Positions 43,860 to 52,617 of a stretch of DNA of 64,000 nt are shown in pieces. The notes beneath the pieces are model-generated. The model had not been told where the DNA came from. It worked only from the letters and a program-made list of their open reading frames with translations, and made no database searches. Each line of letters starts with the position of its first letter. Position 1 is the stretch's first letter. A program made the translations under genes and the position numbers. Source of the stretch: Prolixibacteraceae bacterium (GTDB lineage: Bacteria; Bacteroidota; Bacteroidia; Bacteroidales; Prolixibacteraceae); assembly GCA_023229575.1 (NCBI GenBank), contig JALNYZ010000015.1, positions 1-64,000 on the forward strand, read 5' to 3'.

Positions 43860-43871
43860 GGTAAATTTACC
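43860..43871. promoter_or_regulatory. Operator copy 1, GGTAAATTTACC
   Basis: Perfect 12-bp palindrome (GCGGTAAATTTACC with flanks) between the -7 box and the ATG of the XRE-ImmA gene. An identical copy lies 52 bases away, about five helical turns. Confidence 0.75.
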
Positions 43872-43872
43872 T

Positions 43873-43903
43873 CAAAGATATTAAATATTATAAATAAGTC
43901 AAA
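43873..43903 (-). promoter_or_regulatory. Promoter of the XRE-ImmA operon
   Basis: Minus strand: TTTG (43903-43900) as -33 box, 19-base spacer, TATCTTTG (43880-43873) as -7 box. Full match to the Bacteroidota consensus. Transcript start near 43866, inside operator copy 1. Confidence 0.75.
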
Positions 43904-43911
43904 TAAATGGC

Positions 43912-43923
43912 GGTAAATTTACC
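43912..43923. promoter_or_regulatory. Operator copy 2, GGTAAATTTACC
   Basis: Same palindrome including the leading GC, just upstream of the -33 box. Confidence 0.75.
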
Positions 43924-44250
43924 TTTTTATTTGTAATATTTTTTAGGATGTAGTTTTAAGCATTGCATATATCTGTATGCAATTACACCCAGGACGATAT
44001 TTAATCGATAGGTTTCCTGCAAAAGGCTTCATTCCCAGAAACCTGTATGACGCACTTTCAAGGTGAGCATGAATAGCCAATCCCGATTTTGCATCGGGAA
44101 TGCGCAAGCAATCTGATGCCATTGGCTTGGCATGATCATTGAGAATGTGTAATTTACAGATGTTGTGGCAGGCAGGATGCATACTTTGATCTGCGTCCCC
44201 ACAACTATTTCTATTAATCCGTAACCATTCCGGTTTTCAAAACCTGAATC
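43924..44250. other. Intergenic stretch with a TCCCGAT hairpin, no supported gene
   Basis: About 330 bases between the operator and the tex promoter. It holds TCCCGAT (44081-44087) facing ATCGGGA (44093-44099), a short hairpin of a kind often scattered in Bacteroidota. A 79-codon minus-strand frame (43943-44182) has no clear protein features and is not called. Confidence 0.5.
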
Positions 44251-44257
44251 GTTTTTT

Positions 44258-44265
44258 TAACTTTG
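44258..44265 (+). promoter_or_regulatory. -7 element of tex (leaderless arrangement)
   Basis: TAACTTTG ends 6 bases before the tex ATG, so the transcript would start at or next to the A of the start codon. Confidence 0.5.
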
Positions 44266-44270
44266 CCTCT

Positions 44271-46400
44271 ATGAGAAAAGAGAAAATCCTTCAGTTGATT
44301 GCCACTGGCGTGGGTGTTGACAAGAGTCAGATTACCAGAGTTTTAACATTGTTTGATGAAGGGGCAACCATCCCGTTTGTGGCCCGTTACCGAAAAGAGA
44401 TGACCGGTAGCCTGGATGAGGTCGTTTTGGCCCATATAAAGGAGGAGGACGAGCGGCTGGGCGAGATCGAAAAGCGCAAGGAGACGATCCTAAAGTCGGT
44501 AGCCGAACAAAATTTGTTGACGCCGGAGCTTCAATCCAAAATCGAAAATTGTTTTCAGCTGAACGAACTGGAAGATATTTACCTCCCTTTCAAACAGAAG
44601 CGCAGGACCCGTGCCACCATTGCCCGCGAGAAGGGGCTGGAGCCTCTGGCAGAAATACTGATGGACCAGGTAGAAAAGGATCCGGCTACCAGGGCGAAGC
44701 GTTTTCTGAATGATCAGGTAGCGGATGTGGAGGAGGCCCTTGCGGGAGCCAGGGATATTGTCGCCGAGCGGGTCAACGAGCACGAGGGCGCCCGCACCAT
44801 CGTCCGGAACAGCTTTGCCAAAGAGGCGGTTGTCTTCTCGAAGGTGGCCAAAGGGAAAGAGGAGGAGGGGACCAAATACCGCGATTATTTCGACTCTTCC
44901 GAGCCGCTGAGCCGATGCCCTTCTCACCGCCTGTTGGCCATGCGCCGTGGTGAAAAGGAGGGATTCCTGAAATTGTCCATAACCCCCAACGACGAGCGTA
45001 CCGTCGAGCGGTTGGAAAGTTATTTTGTCACCTCGCGAAACCAGAGCAGCGAGCAGGTGGCCATGGCTATCAGGGATGCCTACAAGCGGTTGCTGGCCCC
45101 CTCCATGGAGACCGAATTTCTCGGCGACTCCAAGCAAAAGGCCGATCAGGAGGCGATAAGGGTGTTTACCGAAAATCTCCGTCAGCTGTTGCTGGCGCCG
45201 CCACTCGGACAGAAACGGGTGATGGGGATCGATCCGGGGTACAAATCGGGTTGCAAAGTGGTCTGTCTGGATGCGCAGGGGAATTTGCTGCACAACGAAA
45301 CCATTTACCCGCATCCGCCGCAGTCGGAGGTCAACCAGGCCATGCGCAAAATCAGCTCCCTGGCAGGCAGTTACAAGATTGATGCCATTGCCATTGGCGA
45401 CGGGACAGCCAGTCGCGAGACAGAGAGCTTTTTCAAGAAGATGCGGTTCGACAGCGATATCCAGGTATTTGTGGTGAGCGAAGACGGCGCCTCGGTCTAT
45501 TCAGCATCCAAGACTGCCCGCGATGAGTTTCCTCAGTATGATGTCACGGTTAGGGGCGCCATTTCGATCGGTCGCAGGCTGATGGATCCGCTGGCGGAGT
45601 TGGTGAAGATCGACCCGAAGTCGATCGGTGTGGGGCAATACCAACACGATGTGGATCAAAAGATGTTACAGAATTCGCTTGAAATCACGGTCGAATCATG
45701 CGTCAACAAGGTGGGGGTCGATCTGAATACCGCCAGCAGCCACCTGCTCAATTATGTTTCGGGATTGAATGCCACATTGGCACAGAATATTGTCAATTTC
45801 CGCAAGGAGAACGGACCGTTTCCCTCACGGGATGCGTTGAAGAAAGTGCCCCGCATGGGACCAAAGGCTTACGAGCAATGTGCAGGGTTCCTTCGGATTT
45901 CAGGTGCTAAAAACCCGCTCGACAATTCGGCGGTGCACCCCGAGCGGTACAAACTGGTGGAGAAAATTGCCGCCGATCTTGGCATTCCGTTGGCAGAGCT
46001 GATAGGTAAAGAGCAGCTAACCTCCAAAATCGACCTGAACAAATATGTATCCAAAGAGGTTGGAATTCCAACCCTGACCGACATCCTGACAGAACTTGCC
46101 AAGCCGGGACGTGATCCGCGCGCTGGGATCAAACATTTCGAATTTGCCGACGGGATTTATTCGATGAAAGATCTAATTCCCGGCATGGTACTGCCTGGCA
46201 TCGTCACCAACATTACCCGTTTCGGGGCCTTTGTGGATGTCGGTATCAAGCAGGATGGACTGGTGCACATCAGCGAAATGGCCGATAAGTTCATTAGTGA
46301 TCCTGCGGAAATTGTGAAGTTGCAGCAGCATGTGAAGGTGAGGGTGGTGGAGGTAGATGACGCGAGAAAGCGGATCGCGTTTTCGATGAAAGGGTTCTAG
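44271..46400 (+). CDS. tex: Tex-family RNA-binding transcription accessory protein
   Basis: 709 residues. Tex N-terminal helical domain (LTLFDEGATIPFVARYRKEMTGSLDE), YqgF/RNase H-like domain (VMGIDPGYKSGCKVVCLD), helix-hairpin-helix domain (GVDLNTASSHLLNYVSGLN; KKVPRMGPKAYEQCAGFLRI) and a C-terminal S1 domain (about 640-709, GIVTNITRFGAFVDVGIKQDGLVHIS). Acts in RNA and transcription maintenance. A strong -7 box ends 6 bases before the ATG. GC-rich relative to the region. Confidence 0.95.
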   Translation: MRKEKILQLIATGVGVDKSQITRVLTLFDEGATIPFVARYRKEMTGSLDEVVLAHIKEEDERLGEIEKRKETILKSVAEQNLLTPELQSKIENCFQLNELEDIYLPFKQKRRTRATIAREKGLEPLAEILMDQVEKDPATRAKRFLNDQVADVEEALAGARDIVAERVNEHEGARTIVRNSFAKEAVVFSKVAKGKEEEGTKYRDYFDSSEPLSRCPSHRLLAMRRGEKEGFLKLSITPNDERTVERLESYFVTSRNQSSEQVAMAIRDAYKRLLAPSMETEFLGDSKQKADQEAIRVFTENLRQLLLAPPLGQKRVMGIDPGYKSGCKVVCLDAQGNLLHNETIYPHPPQSEVNQAMRKISSLAGSYKIDAIAIGDGTASRETESFFKKMRFDSDIQVFVVSEDGASVYSASKTARDEFPQYDVTVRGAISIGRRLMDPLAELVKIDPKSIGVGQYQHDVDQKMLQNSLEITVESCVNKVGVDLNTASSHLLNYVSGLNATLAQNIVNFRKENGPFPSRDALKKVPRMGPKAYEQCAGFLRISGAKNPLDNSAVHPERYKLVEKIAADLGIPLAELIGKEQLTSKIDLNKYVSKEVGIPTLTDILTELAKPGRDPRAGIKHFEFADGIYSMKDLIPGMVLPGIVTNITRFGAFVDVGIKQDGLVHISEMADKFISDPAEIVKLQQHVKVRVVEVDDARKRIAFSMKGF

Positions 46401-46550
46401 ATAGAAGATTTTTTTTTATGATTATATTGAGGGATGCGATATAAGATTTGTGGAACCTGCAAAAACCGTTCACTGGCAATTCAGTCTCAAATTCTGAGAA
46501 TGTTTTTAGCGAAATAATCTTCTTTTATCAAATACTGCTTTGTGTCATGT

Positions 46551-46584
46551 TTTTTTATGTCTGACATCATGTTTTTACATGACA
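46551..46584. promoter_or_regulatory. Nested TGTCATG/CATGACA inverted repeats, candidate operator
   Basis: TGTCATG (46552-46558) faces CATGACA (46578-46584); between them lie ATGTCTGACAT (an 11-base palindrome) and TCATGTTTTTACATGA (46567-46582). Far upstream (about 300 bases) of the molybdoenzyme gene. Confidence 0.45.
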
Positions 46585-46596
46585 ACATATAATAAA

Positions 46597-46686
46597 TAGC
46601 TATATCATTGAATGTCAATTATTTATTCAAACATATTCAAGTATCTACATAGATATAGAAAATTAGCTATAGCACTAAATATCAAT
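46597..46686. repeat. Direct repeat of a 23-base TAGCTATA unit
   Basis: 46597-46619 and 46664-46686 agree at 19 of 23 positions (TAGCTATAnCAnTnAATnTC core), 67 bases apart. Confidence 0.5.
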
Positions 46687-46837
46687 ACGTTACAACACGA
46701 ATGCTTATTGTGTCTAATTTAAATTACTGTATCTTATTGATAATCTGAAATTTATGGATATCGAAATAAAGTTGACGATTTGCCCATTCTATTCCAAACG
46801 TTTACATTTGCTGTGAAAAAGTGGTTGAATTACCATT

Positions 46838-46845
46838 TAAATTTG
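46838..46845 (+). promoter_or_regulatory. -7 element of the sulfur operon
   Basis: TAAATTTG fits TAnnTTTG; transcript start near 46852. No -33 TTTG at normal spacing. Confidence 0.45.
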
Positions 46846-46880
46846 TATAAATATCCAGGAAGACGCTAAATATCAGTAGA

Positions 46881-49103
46881 ATGCATACAAGGAGAGATTT
46901 TATTAAAATTGGTTCATTGGGCTTGGGTGCGACGGCATTGACAGGTGGTGTGGCCAATTTGGTAATTGGGGCTTCATCGACAAAATCCACTGGGACCGGC
47001 TTGAGAAAGGTTCCAACCTATTGTGAGGTTTGCTTTTGGAAATGTGCCGGATGGGCACATGTAACCCCGGACAATAAAATTCAGAAGATAACAGGTCATG
47101 CAGACGATCCCCAGTGCAACGGTCGTCTCTGTCCGAGAGGGACCGGCGGTGTCGGCATGTTCTCAGATCCTGACCGTTTGAAACGGCCCTTGATCCGTGT
47201 TATCAAAAACGGAGAACAGACCTACCGGGAAGCCAGTTGGGAAGAGGCGCTTGATTTCATAGCAACAAAAATGAAAGAGATTGCCGCAAAGCATGGTCCT
47301 GAGAGTATGGCCTTGTTCAACCATGGAAGTTCCGGCAAATATTTCACCCACCTGCTCAATGCATTCGGCTCCAACAATGTGGCGGCGCCATCGTTTGCCC
47401 AATGTCGTGGTCCACGTGATACAGGATTTGAACTCACCTTCGGCGAGTCGGTAAGCAGTCCGGAAGTGACCGATATCCGCGACACCAGATGCCTGGTTTT
47501 GATAGGATCCCATATCGGAGAAAATATGCACAACGGTCAGGTGCAGGAGATGTCGGAAGCGATCGACAAGGGTGCAGTTATCATCACGGTAGATCCACGT
47601 TTGTCGACAGCAGCGAGTAAATCAAAATTCTGGTTACCCATCAAACCTTCCACCGATCTGGCGCTCTTACTAGCCTGGATTCATGTGCTCATCTACGACG
47701 ATATCTACAACAAAGAGTATGTGGCCAAATATGCAGAGGGCTTCAATGAACTCAGGCAACATGTGAAGAATTTCACGCCCGAATGGGCTTATGGGATCAC
47801 CACCATTAAACCGGAACTGATCTGCCAGACCGCCCGTGAGATGGCCAATGCAGCGCCTTCCACCATTATTCATCCAGGAAGGCACACCACCTGGTACGGT
47901 GACGATGTGCAGCGTTCGCGTGCAATAGCTATTTTGAACGCCCTTTTGGGATCATGGGGGAACAGGGGAGGCATCTTCTTTAAGGAGGGGATAAAGATTC
48001 CGGATTTCCCCCGTCCGGAGTATCCAAAACCAGCCTGGTCTTGGCAGCAAACCCTGAACGGCAGGTATCCTTTCGCCAAAGAGGCAGTTACCAATACCAT
48101 CATTGAAGCGTCTATTCCGGCTCCAGGCAAGGAACATATGATCAGGGGCTGGATTGTTTCGGGCACCAACCTGATAGTTGCGGTTCCTTTGCAGAAACAG
48201 TTGATGCAGGCCATGCAGTCACTTGATCTGTTGGTTGTAGTGGATACGATGCCGATGGAGATTACAGGATACGCCGATGTCGTATTACCGGAATGTACCT
48301 ACCTGGAACGTCACGACGATTTGCGCGCTACTCCACACAGGGAACCAACGCTCGCACTCAGAATGCCGGCCATTGAACCTTTGTACGATACAAAACCGGC
48401 ATGGTGGATCTCCAAACAACTCGGTGAAAGATTGGGACTTGGCGCCTACTACAACTACAAAGATTTTAAAGAGGTACTTGACTGGCAACTGAAGCAGGTG
48501 GGCTCTTCGCTCAAAGAGATGGAGACCATTGGTTTGAAAAAATTACCAAGGAAGTCGCCTGTTTACATCGAACCGGGAGCAGATTACAAATTCAAGACAG
48601 CAACGGGAAAAATCCAGTTGAATTCCAAGGAGTTGCAGGAGGGGGGCTTTGATGCCATGCCGGTTTACAAACCTCATCCTCAACCGGAGGAGGGATTCTA
48701 CCGGCTCATATACGGACGTGCACCCATGCACACCTTCAGCCGGACAGCCAACAACAGGAACCTGGTAGCATTGATGCCGGAGAATTCAGTTTGGGTGAAT
48801 CCTCAGGTTGCAGAATTGTGGGGCCTTAGAAAAAATCAGCATGTCTGGCTGAAAAATCAGGATGGCGTCATCTCTAATTTCTCCGTTAAGGTTCGTATCA
48901 CCGAACGAATCCGATGGGATTCGGTCTATATTGTTCACGGTTTCGGACATCACCACAAACCACTGACCTACGCCTTCGGACGTGGGGTAAACGATACCGA
49001 ATTAATAACCAGGGTAATAACTGATCCTGTGATGGGTGGGACCGGCATGCGCGGAAATTTTGTCACCTTTCTTAAAACAGAACCAAAAAAGGCTAAAGTA
49101 TGA
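46881..49103 (+). CDS. Molybdopterin oxidoreductase catalytic subunit, PsrA/PhsA-like
   Basis: 740 residues. Tat signal RRDFIKIGSLGLGATALTGG, then [4Fe-4S] motif CEVCFWKCAGWAHV...CNGRLCPRG, and bis-MGD domains. The Mo ligand is probably Cys175 in FAQCRGPRD. C-terminal molydopterin dinucleotide-binding domain (YGRAPMHTFSRTANN). Periplasmic; partners are the four-cluster ferredoxin and NrfD-type subunits that follow. The family includes polysulfide, thiosulfate and tetrathionate reductases; substrate not decided by sequence, but the sulfur-handling genes downstream favour a sulfur compound. ATGA overlap with the next gene. Confidence 0.92.
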   Translation: MHTRRDFIKIGSLGLGATALTGGVANLVIGASSTKSTGTGLRKVPTYCEVCFWKCAGWAHVTPDNKIQKITGHADDPQCNGRLCPRGTGGVGMFSDPDRLKRPLIRVIKNGEQTYREASWEEALDFIATKMKEIAAKHGPESMALFNHGSSGKYFTHLLNAFGSNNVAAPSFAQCRGPRDTGFELTFGESVSSPEVTDIRDTRCLVLIGSHIGENMHNGQVQEMSEAIDKGAVIITVDPRLSTAASKSKFWLPIKPSTDLALLLAWIHVLIYDDIYNKEYVAKYAEGFNELRQHVKNFTPEWAYGITTIKPELICQTAREMANAAPSTIIHPGRHTTWYGDDVQRSRAIAILNALLGSWGNRGGIFFKEGIKIPDFPRPEYPKPAWSWQQTLNGRYPFAKEAVTNTIIEASIPAPGKEHMIRGWIVSGTNLIVAVPLQKQLMQAMQSLDLLVVVDTMPMEITGYADVVLPECTYLERHDDLRATPHREPTLALRMPAIEPLYDTKPAWWISKQLGERLGLGAYYNYKDFKEVLDWQLKQVGSSLKEMETIGLKKLPRKSPVYIEPGADYKFKTATGKIQLNSKELQEGGFDAMPVYKPHPQPEEGFYRLIYGRAPMHTFSRTANNRNLVALMPENSVWVNPQVAELWGLRKNQHVWLKNQDGVISNFSVKVRITERIRWDSVYIVHGFGHHHKPLTYAFGRGVNDTELITRVITDPVMGGTGMRGNFVTFLKTEPKKAKV

Positions 49104-49633
49104 GATATGCAATGGCGCTGGACACCCGGAAATGCGTAGGCTGCAGTGACTGCGTAGTGGCGTGCCAGACCGAAAACAATGTACCGCTTGGTTTTTGCCG
49201 TGACTGGGTGGCCGAAATCGTCGACGGAACCTACCCGAACGTGAGTATCGAGCTGCGTTCGGAAAGGTGCAACCACTGTGCCAATTCACCCTGTGTCCGT
49301 TGTTGTCCAACGGGCGCCAGCCATTTTGCAGAGGGCGGCATCGTGCTGGTCGACCACGACAAATGCATCGGTTGCGGGGCATGTATCCAGTCATGTCCGT
49401 ACGAAGCCCGCTATTCCCATCCGGATGGGTATGTCGACAAATGCACCTTCTGCATTCACCGCGTCCGTGAAGGATCGGACCCTGCATGCGTTAGCGTGTG
49501 CCCTACCAAATGCATGTACTTCGGCGATTTGGACGATCCAAATTCCAAAATTGTCAATGTGTTGAAGAATAGAAAATTCAAATCCCTGGCGCCCGAAGCC
49601 GGGACCAAACCGCAAATATTTTACCTTGTTTAA
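49100..49633 (+). CDS. Four-cluster ferredoxin subunit, PsrB-like
   Basis: 177 residues. Four [4Fe-4S] sites: CVGCSDCVVACQ, CNHCANSPCVRCCP, CIGCGACIQSCP and CTFCIHR...CVSVCPTKC. No signal peptide of its own; such subunits are exported bound to the Tat-carried catalytic subunit. Wires electrons between the membrane subunit and the Mo site. Overlaps the previous gene by 4 bases. Confidence 0.94.
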   Translation: MRYAMALDTRKCVGCSDCVVACQTENNVPLGFCRDWVAEIVDGTYPNVSIELRSERCNHCANSPCVRCCPTGASHFAEGGIVLVDHDKCIGCGACIQSCPYEARYSHPDGYVDKCTFCIHRVREGSDPACVSVCPTKCMYFGDLDDPNSKIVNVLKNRKFKSLAPEAGTKPQIFYLV

Positions 49634-49654
49634 CCCCGCGAAGTATAAACTGAA

Positions 49655-50596
49655 ATGAAAGAAGAATTGTTCGTCAGCGGGCGTAACATCCCGAATATTG
49701 ATCCCTATCTGAACATCTGGCACTGGCAGATTCCCAGCTACCTCTTTTTGGGAGGCCTGGCCGCAGGGATTCTCTTTTTTGCCGGCATTTTCACCATTCG
49801 GGGAAAAGAGGAGAAGATGAGCGCAACGGTTAAGAAGGCGCCTATGGTTGTCCCTTTTGTCCTTATACTTGGATTGTTCTTCCTATTCCTCGACCTGAAA
49901 CACAAACTCTATTTCTGGCAACTTTATACCACCATCCGCCTGGAGTCGCCGATGGGATGGGGTTCCTGGGTGTTGATGATCATGACACCCCTTTCCATCA
50001 TCTGGGCAGCGAGCTATGTCAGGGAACTCTACCCCAAATGGGATTGGAAATTCAAATTCCTCTACGACTTTGAAGCCTGGGTGATCAAACACAGGGTACA
50101 TCTCGCATGGCCAATGACTATTTACGCGGTCATTTTGGGGATCTACACAGGTATCCTGTTGTCGGCTTTCAATGCCAGGCCACTCTGGAACACCTCCATT
50201 TTAGGGCCGCTTTTTCTGGTCTCAGGAATGTCGACCGGTGCTGCTGTCATCCTCCTGATAAGCAAAGACCACAAAGAGCGTAAAATCATTGGACGAATTG
50301 ACATCATGCTGATCGTGATCGAACTGTTCTTTATCACCCACCTTTTCATGGGCTTTCTGGCAGGATCGGAAGCGCAGATCAATGCGGCCCATCTCTTCCT
50401 TGGCGGGGATTTCACAGCTGCCTTTTTTGGTTTGGTGGTGCTCCTTGGCCTTATTTTCCCGGCTGCCCTTGAAATCATGGAGCTGAGAGGGGTCAAAGTG
50501 CCGGTCGTTGTTCCTGCTGCACTGATCCTGATCGGAGGATTGATCTTCCGGTTTCTGATCGTAGAAGCTGGTCAGTTGACAAGATACTTATACTAA
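49655..50596 (+). CDS. nrfD: NrfD/PsrC-type membrane subunit
   Basis: 313 residues with eight to nine membrane segments. NrfD family: WHWQIPSYLFLGGLAAGILFFAG at segment 1, SPMGWGSWVLM and VLLSAFNARPLWNTS loops that form the quinone pocket in PsrC. Anchors the complex and exchanges electrons with menaquinol. 21 bases after the ferredoxin gene. Confidence 0.93.
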   Translation: MKEELFVSGRNIPNIDPYLNIWHWQIPSYLFLGGLAAGILFFAGIFTIRGKEEKMSATVKKAPMVVPFVLILGLFFLFLDLKHKLYFWQLYTTIRLESPMGWGSWVLMIMTPLSIIWAASYVRELYPKWDWKFKFLYDFEAWVIKHRVHLAWPMTIYAVILGIYTGILLSAFNARPLWNTSILGPLFLVSGMSTGAAVILLISKDHKERKIIGRIDIMLIVIELFFITHLFMGFLAGSEAQINAAHLFLGGDFTAAFFGLVVLLGLIFPAALEIMELRGVKVPVVVPAALILIGGLIFRFLIVEAGQLTRYLY

Positions 50597-50597
50597 C

Positions 50598-50690
50598 AAA
50601 TTCACTTTGTGAACCTATGTGTCCTAGTGCCTTAGTGGCTATTTTTTCCCTGCCACAAAGAGACCAAAGGTATCACAAAGAAAGTAGGAA
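50598..50690. repeat. CACAAAG-word repeat inside the sulfur operon
   Basis: CACTTTGTGAACCTATGTGTC and CCACAAAGAGACCAAAGGTA face each other between nrfD and the first YeeE gene (131-base gap). May reduce downstream expression or mark an insertion. Confidence 0.6.
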
Positions 50691-50727
50691 AATTTGAAAT
50701 AAAAAAAGTAAACTAAGTTTATAGAAT

Positions 50728-51255
50728 ATGAAGAAAATAAACAACGACGGATCTTTCTACCTCAATCCTTATCTCGGTGGGGTGATCCTGGGTACTGTGC
50801 TCCTGCTCTCGTTTTACATTTCGGGACGTGGCCTCGGAGCGAGCGGGGCGGTGAAAAATTCGGTTGTGGCGACCGTGAACGCGGTAGCCCCGCAACACGT
50901 TGAGCATTCTGCCTATTACAGCCAGTTTGCAGGCGGCGGTAAGAAGCCAATGAGCAATTGGCTTGTGTTCGAAGTTTTGGGCGTTTTGGCCGGGGCATTC
51001 TTATCGGGAATTATCTTCAACAGACTGAAACTCAAGATTGAACATTCACCAAAAATTACTGCACGCCGCCGGCTCATCTTTGCACTGGCTGGCGGACTAA
51101 TCTTCGGGTTTGGATCGCAGCTGGCCCGTGGTTGCACCAGTGGCGCCGCCCTCAGCGGCATGGCGGTCTTGTCGTTGGGTGGATACATTACCATGATCGC
51201 CATTTTTGGGACGGCCTTTGGCGCGGCCTGGTTGTTCCGTAAAAACTGGATTTAA
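50728..51255 (+). CDS. YeeE/YedE sulfur-transport half-protein, first
   Basis: 175 residues, four to five membrane segments. Conserved Cys in ARGCTSGAALSGMAVLSLGGYI, the family motif. YeeE/YedE (TsuA) proteins import thiosulfate; a bacterial TsuA channel uses conserved Cys residues to pass the sulfur compound. Here the channel is split into two genes, each with one Cys motif, that together equal the length of a whole one. 19 bases separate it from the second half. Confidence 0.88.
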   Translation: MKKINNDGSFYLNPYLGGVILGTVLLLSFYISGRGLGASGAVKNSVVATVNAVAPQHVEHSAYYSQFAGGGKKPMSNWLVFEVLGVLAGAFLSGIIFNRLKLKIEHSPKITARRRLIFALAGGLIFGFGSQLARGCTSGAALSGMAVLSLGGYITMIAIFGTAFGAAWLFRKNWI

Positions 51256-51274
51256 AAACTTTAAGCTTAGAACT

Positions 51275-51868
51275 ATGATTGGCCCTATCATTTCATCAGG
51301 ATTAATTTCGTCCGCCTGGGATAACCTTTTCGCCATACTTCTCGGAATGGGTTTTGGTTTTGCCCTTGAAGCATCCGGTTTTTCATCTTCCAGAAAGATT
51401 ATCGGAACGTTTTTTGGTTATGACTTTGTCGTGGTCAAGGTATTCTTTACGGCAGCCATTGTCGCTTCGTTGGGCCTGCTCTACCTCAACTACCTTGGAT
51501 TGGTCGACTTTTCCCTTCTCTACATACAACCAACGTTTCTGGCTTCGGCAATTGTTGGCGGGGTAATCATGGGGATCGGGTTCGCGATGGCCGGGTTCTG
51601 CCCGGGTACCAGCCTTTGCGCCACTGCGGTAGGCAGAATTGACGGACTTGTCTTCTTCGGGGGAATGTTCATCGGTGTCTTTCTTTTCTCGGAGGCTTTC
51701 CCATTGTTCGAAAACATGTATTATAGCGGATCGCTTGGAGCCAAAATGGTTAATTCAGTTTTTGGCATTTCACCCGAGCTGTTTACATTTTTACTGGTTT
51801 TGGCAGCCGTCGGAATGTTCATCGGCGCATCATGGGTTCAAAAGAAGGTTAAGAAGGTAGAGTATTGA
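51275..51868 (+). CDS. YeeE/YedE sulfur-transport half-protein, second
   Basis: 197 residues from ATG 51275 (MIGPIISSG), five to six membrane segments. Conserved motif GFAMAGFCPGTSLCATAVGR carries two Cys. Complements the preceding half. The upstream reading to 51206 overlaps the first half and is not used. Confidence 0.86.
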   Translation: MIGPIISSGLISSAWDNLFAILLGMGFGFALEASGFSSSRKIIGTFFGYDFVVVKVFFTAAIVASLGLLYLNYLGLVDFSLLYIQPTFLASAIVGGVIMGIGFAMAGFCPGTSLCATAVGRIDGLVFFGGMFIGVFLFSEAFPLFENMYYSGSLGAKMVNSVFGISPELFTFLLVLAAVGMFIGASWVQKKVKKVEY

Positions 51869-51940
51869 AAGTTGAGAGTTGGAAGGAATTGGGAAATAAG
51901 GATAAATATTGAAGGATCCGCAAAACATAAATTGAAAAAA

Positions 51941-52564
51941 ATGGAAAGAAAATATACCCTACTTGCCATCCTGGTGATCGTTTTGGCACTGGGGCTCGTG
52001 GTATTGCCCAAAAGCAACGGGCGTAAAGAGATCGATCCAAAAGTGCTTCTGGATGGAGTCGTGGAGCGGTCACGCTTTCTGTCGGTCGATCAGGTCACCC
52101 ACCGGATCATCGAGAACGATCCGAGCCTGGAGCTGATCGACCTGCGACCGGCAGATCAATTCAAGACTTTTGCACTGCCGGGATCCATCAACCTGAATCC
52201 GGATTCTTTGCTCTCGCCATATGGCTCGGAGCTGCTTGGTGAGCCCGGGAAGGACAAGGTTCTCTATGGCAATTCGGACCTGATTGCGGAAAAAGCATGG
52301 TTGGTTTGTTCAAGGTATTCAATCAACAGGCTTTACATCATGAAAGGAGGCATGAACGAATGGTTCACTACCATCATCAAGGTTCAGCAGGCAACGGGGA
52401 CACCTTCGACAACCGATCTTGACCTGATAAGCTTCAGAAATGCAGCGCGCCAATTCTTCGTTGGAAGTGGTACGGCGACACATACCCCAATTGTTCCGGT
52501 ACAAAAAGAGAAAGCACCATTGATTCGAAAAGCGCCCTCATCCAGTGCGGGTGGAGGTTGTTAA
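51941..52564 (+). CDS. Membrane-anchored rhodanese-fold protein without catalytic Cys, ending GGGC
   Basis: 207 residues. N-terminal membrane helix (about 6-24), then one rhodanese domain (about 50-150: LSVDQVTHRIIENDPSLELIDLRPADQFKTFALPGSINL). The catalytic loop reads VLYGNSDLIAEKAW: Tyr109 replaces the Cys of active rhodaneses. After a linker the chain ends in SSSAGGGC, Cys207 being the only Cys besides one in LVCSRYS. Domain should face the periplasm. Paralogue of the next gene. Start ATG 51941 chosen since the upstream in-frame part (51872-) is intergenic in character. Confidence 0.85.
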   Translation: MERKYTLLAILVIVLALGLVVLPKSNGRKEIDPKVLLDGVVERSRFLSVDQVTHRIIENDPSLELIDLRPADQFKTFALPGSINLNPDSLLSPYGSELLGEPGKDKVLYGNSDLIAEKAWLVCSRYSINRLYIMKGGMNEWFTTIIKVQQATGTPSTTDLDLISFRNAARQFFVGSGTATHTPIVPVQKEKAPLIRKAPSSSAGGGC

Positions 52565-52617
52565 TCGGTAATCCTAGAATCAGATTCATCTTTACAATCC
52601 AAATAAAACAATAAAAT

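Larger units (their letters stand above)
46401..46880. promoter_or_regulatory. AT-rich control region upstream of the sulfur operon (480 bases)
   Basis: No gene. It contains nested TGTCA/TGACA inverted repeats (46551-46584), a 23-base imperfect direct repeat (46597-46619 and 46664-46686) and a -7 box TAAATTTG at 46838-46845, 35 bases before the first ATG of the operon. Confidence 0.55.

Noticed and set aside
43943..44182. 79-codon minus-strand frame upstream of tex as a gene or gene remnant
   Set aside because: Composition is not protein-like in any convincing way, it spans a TCCCGAT hairpin and shows no start signals.
44490..45314. 274-codon frame opposite tex
   Set aside because: Shadow of the GC-rich tex gene; the plus-strand protein is a clear full-length family member.
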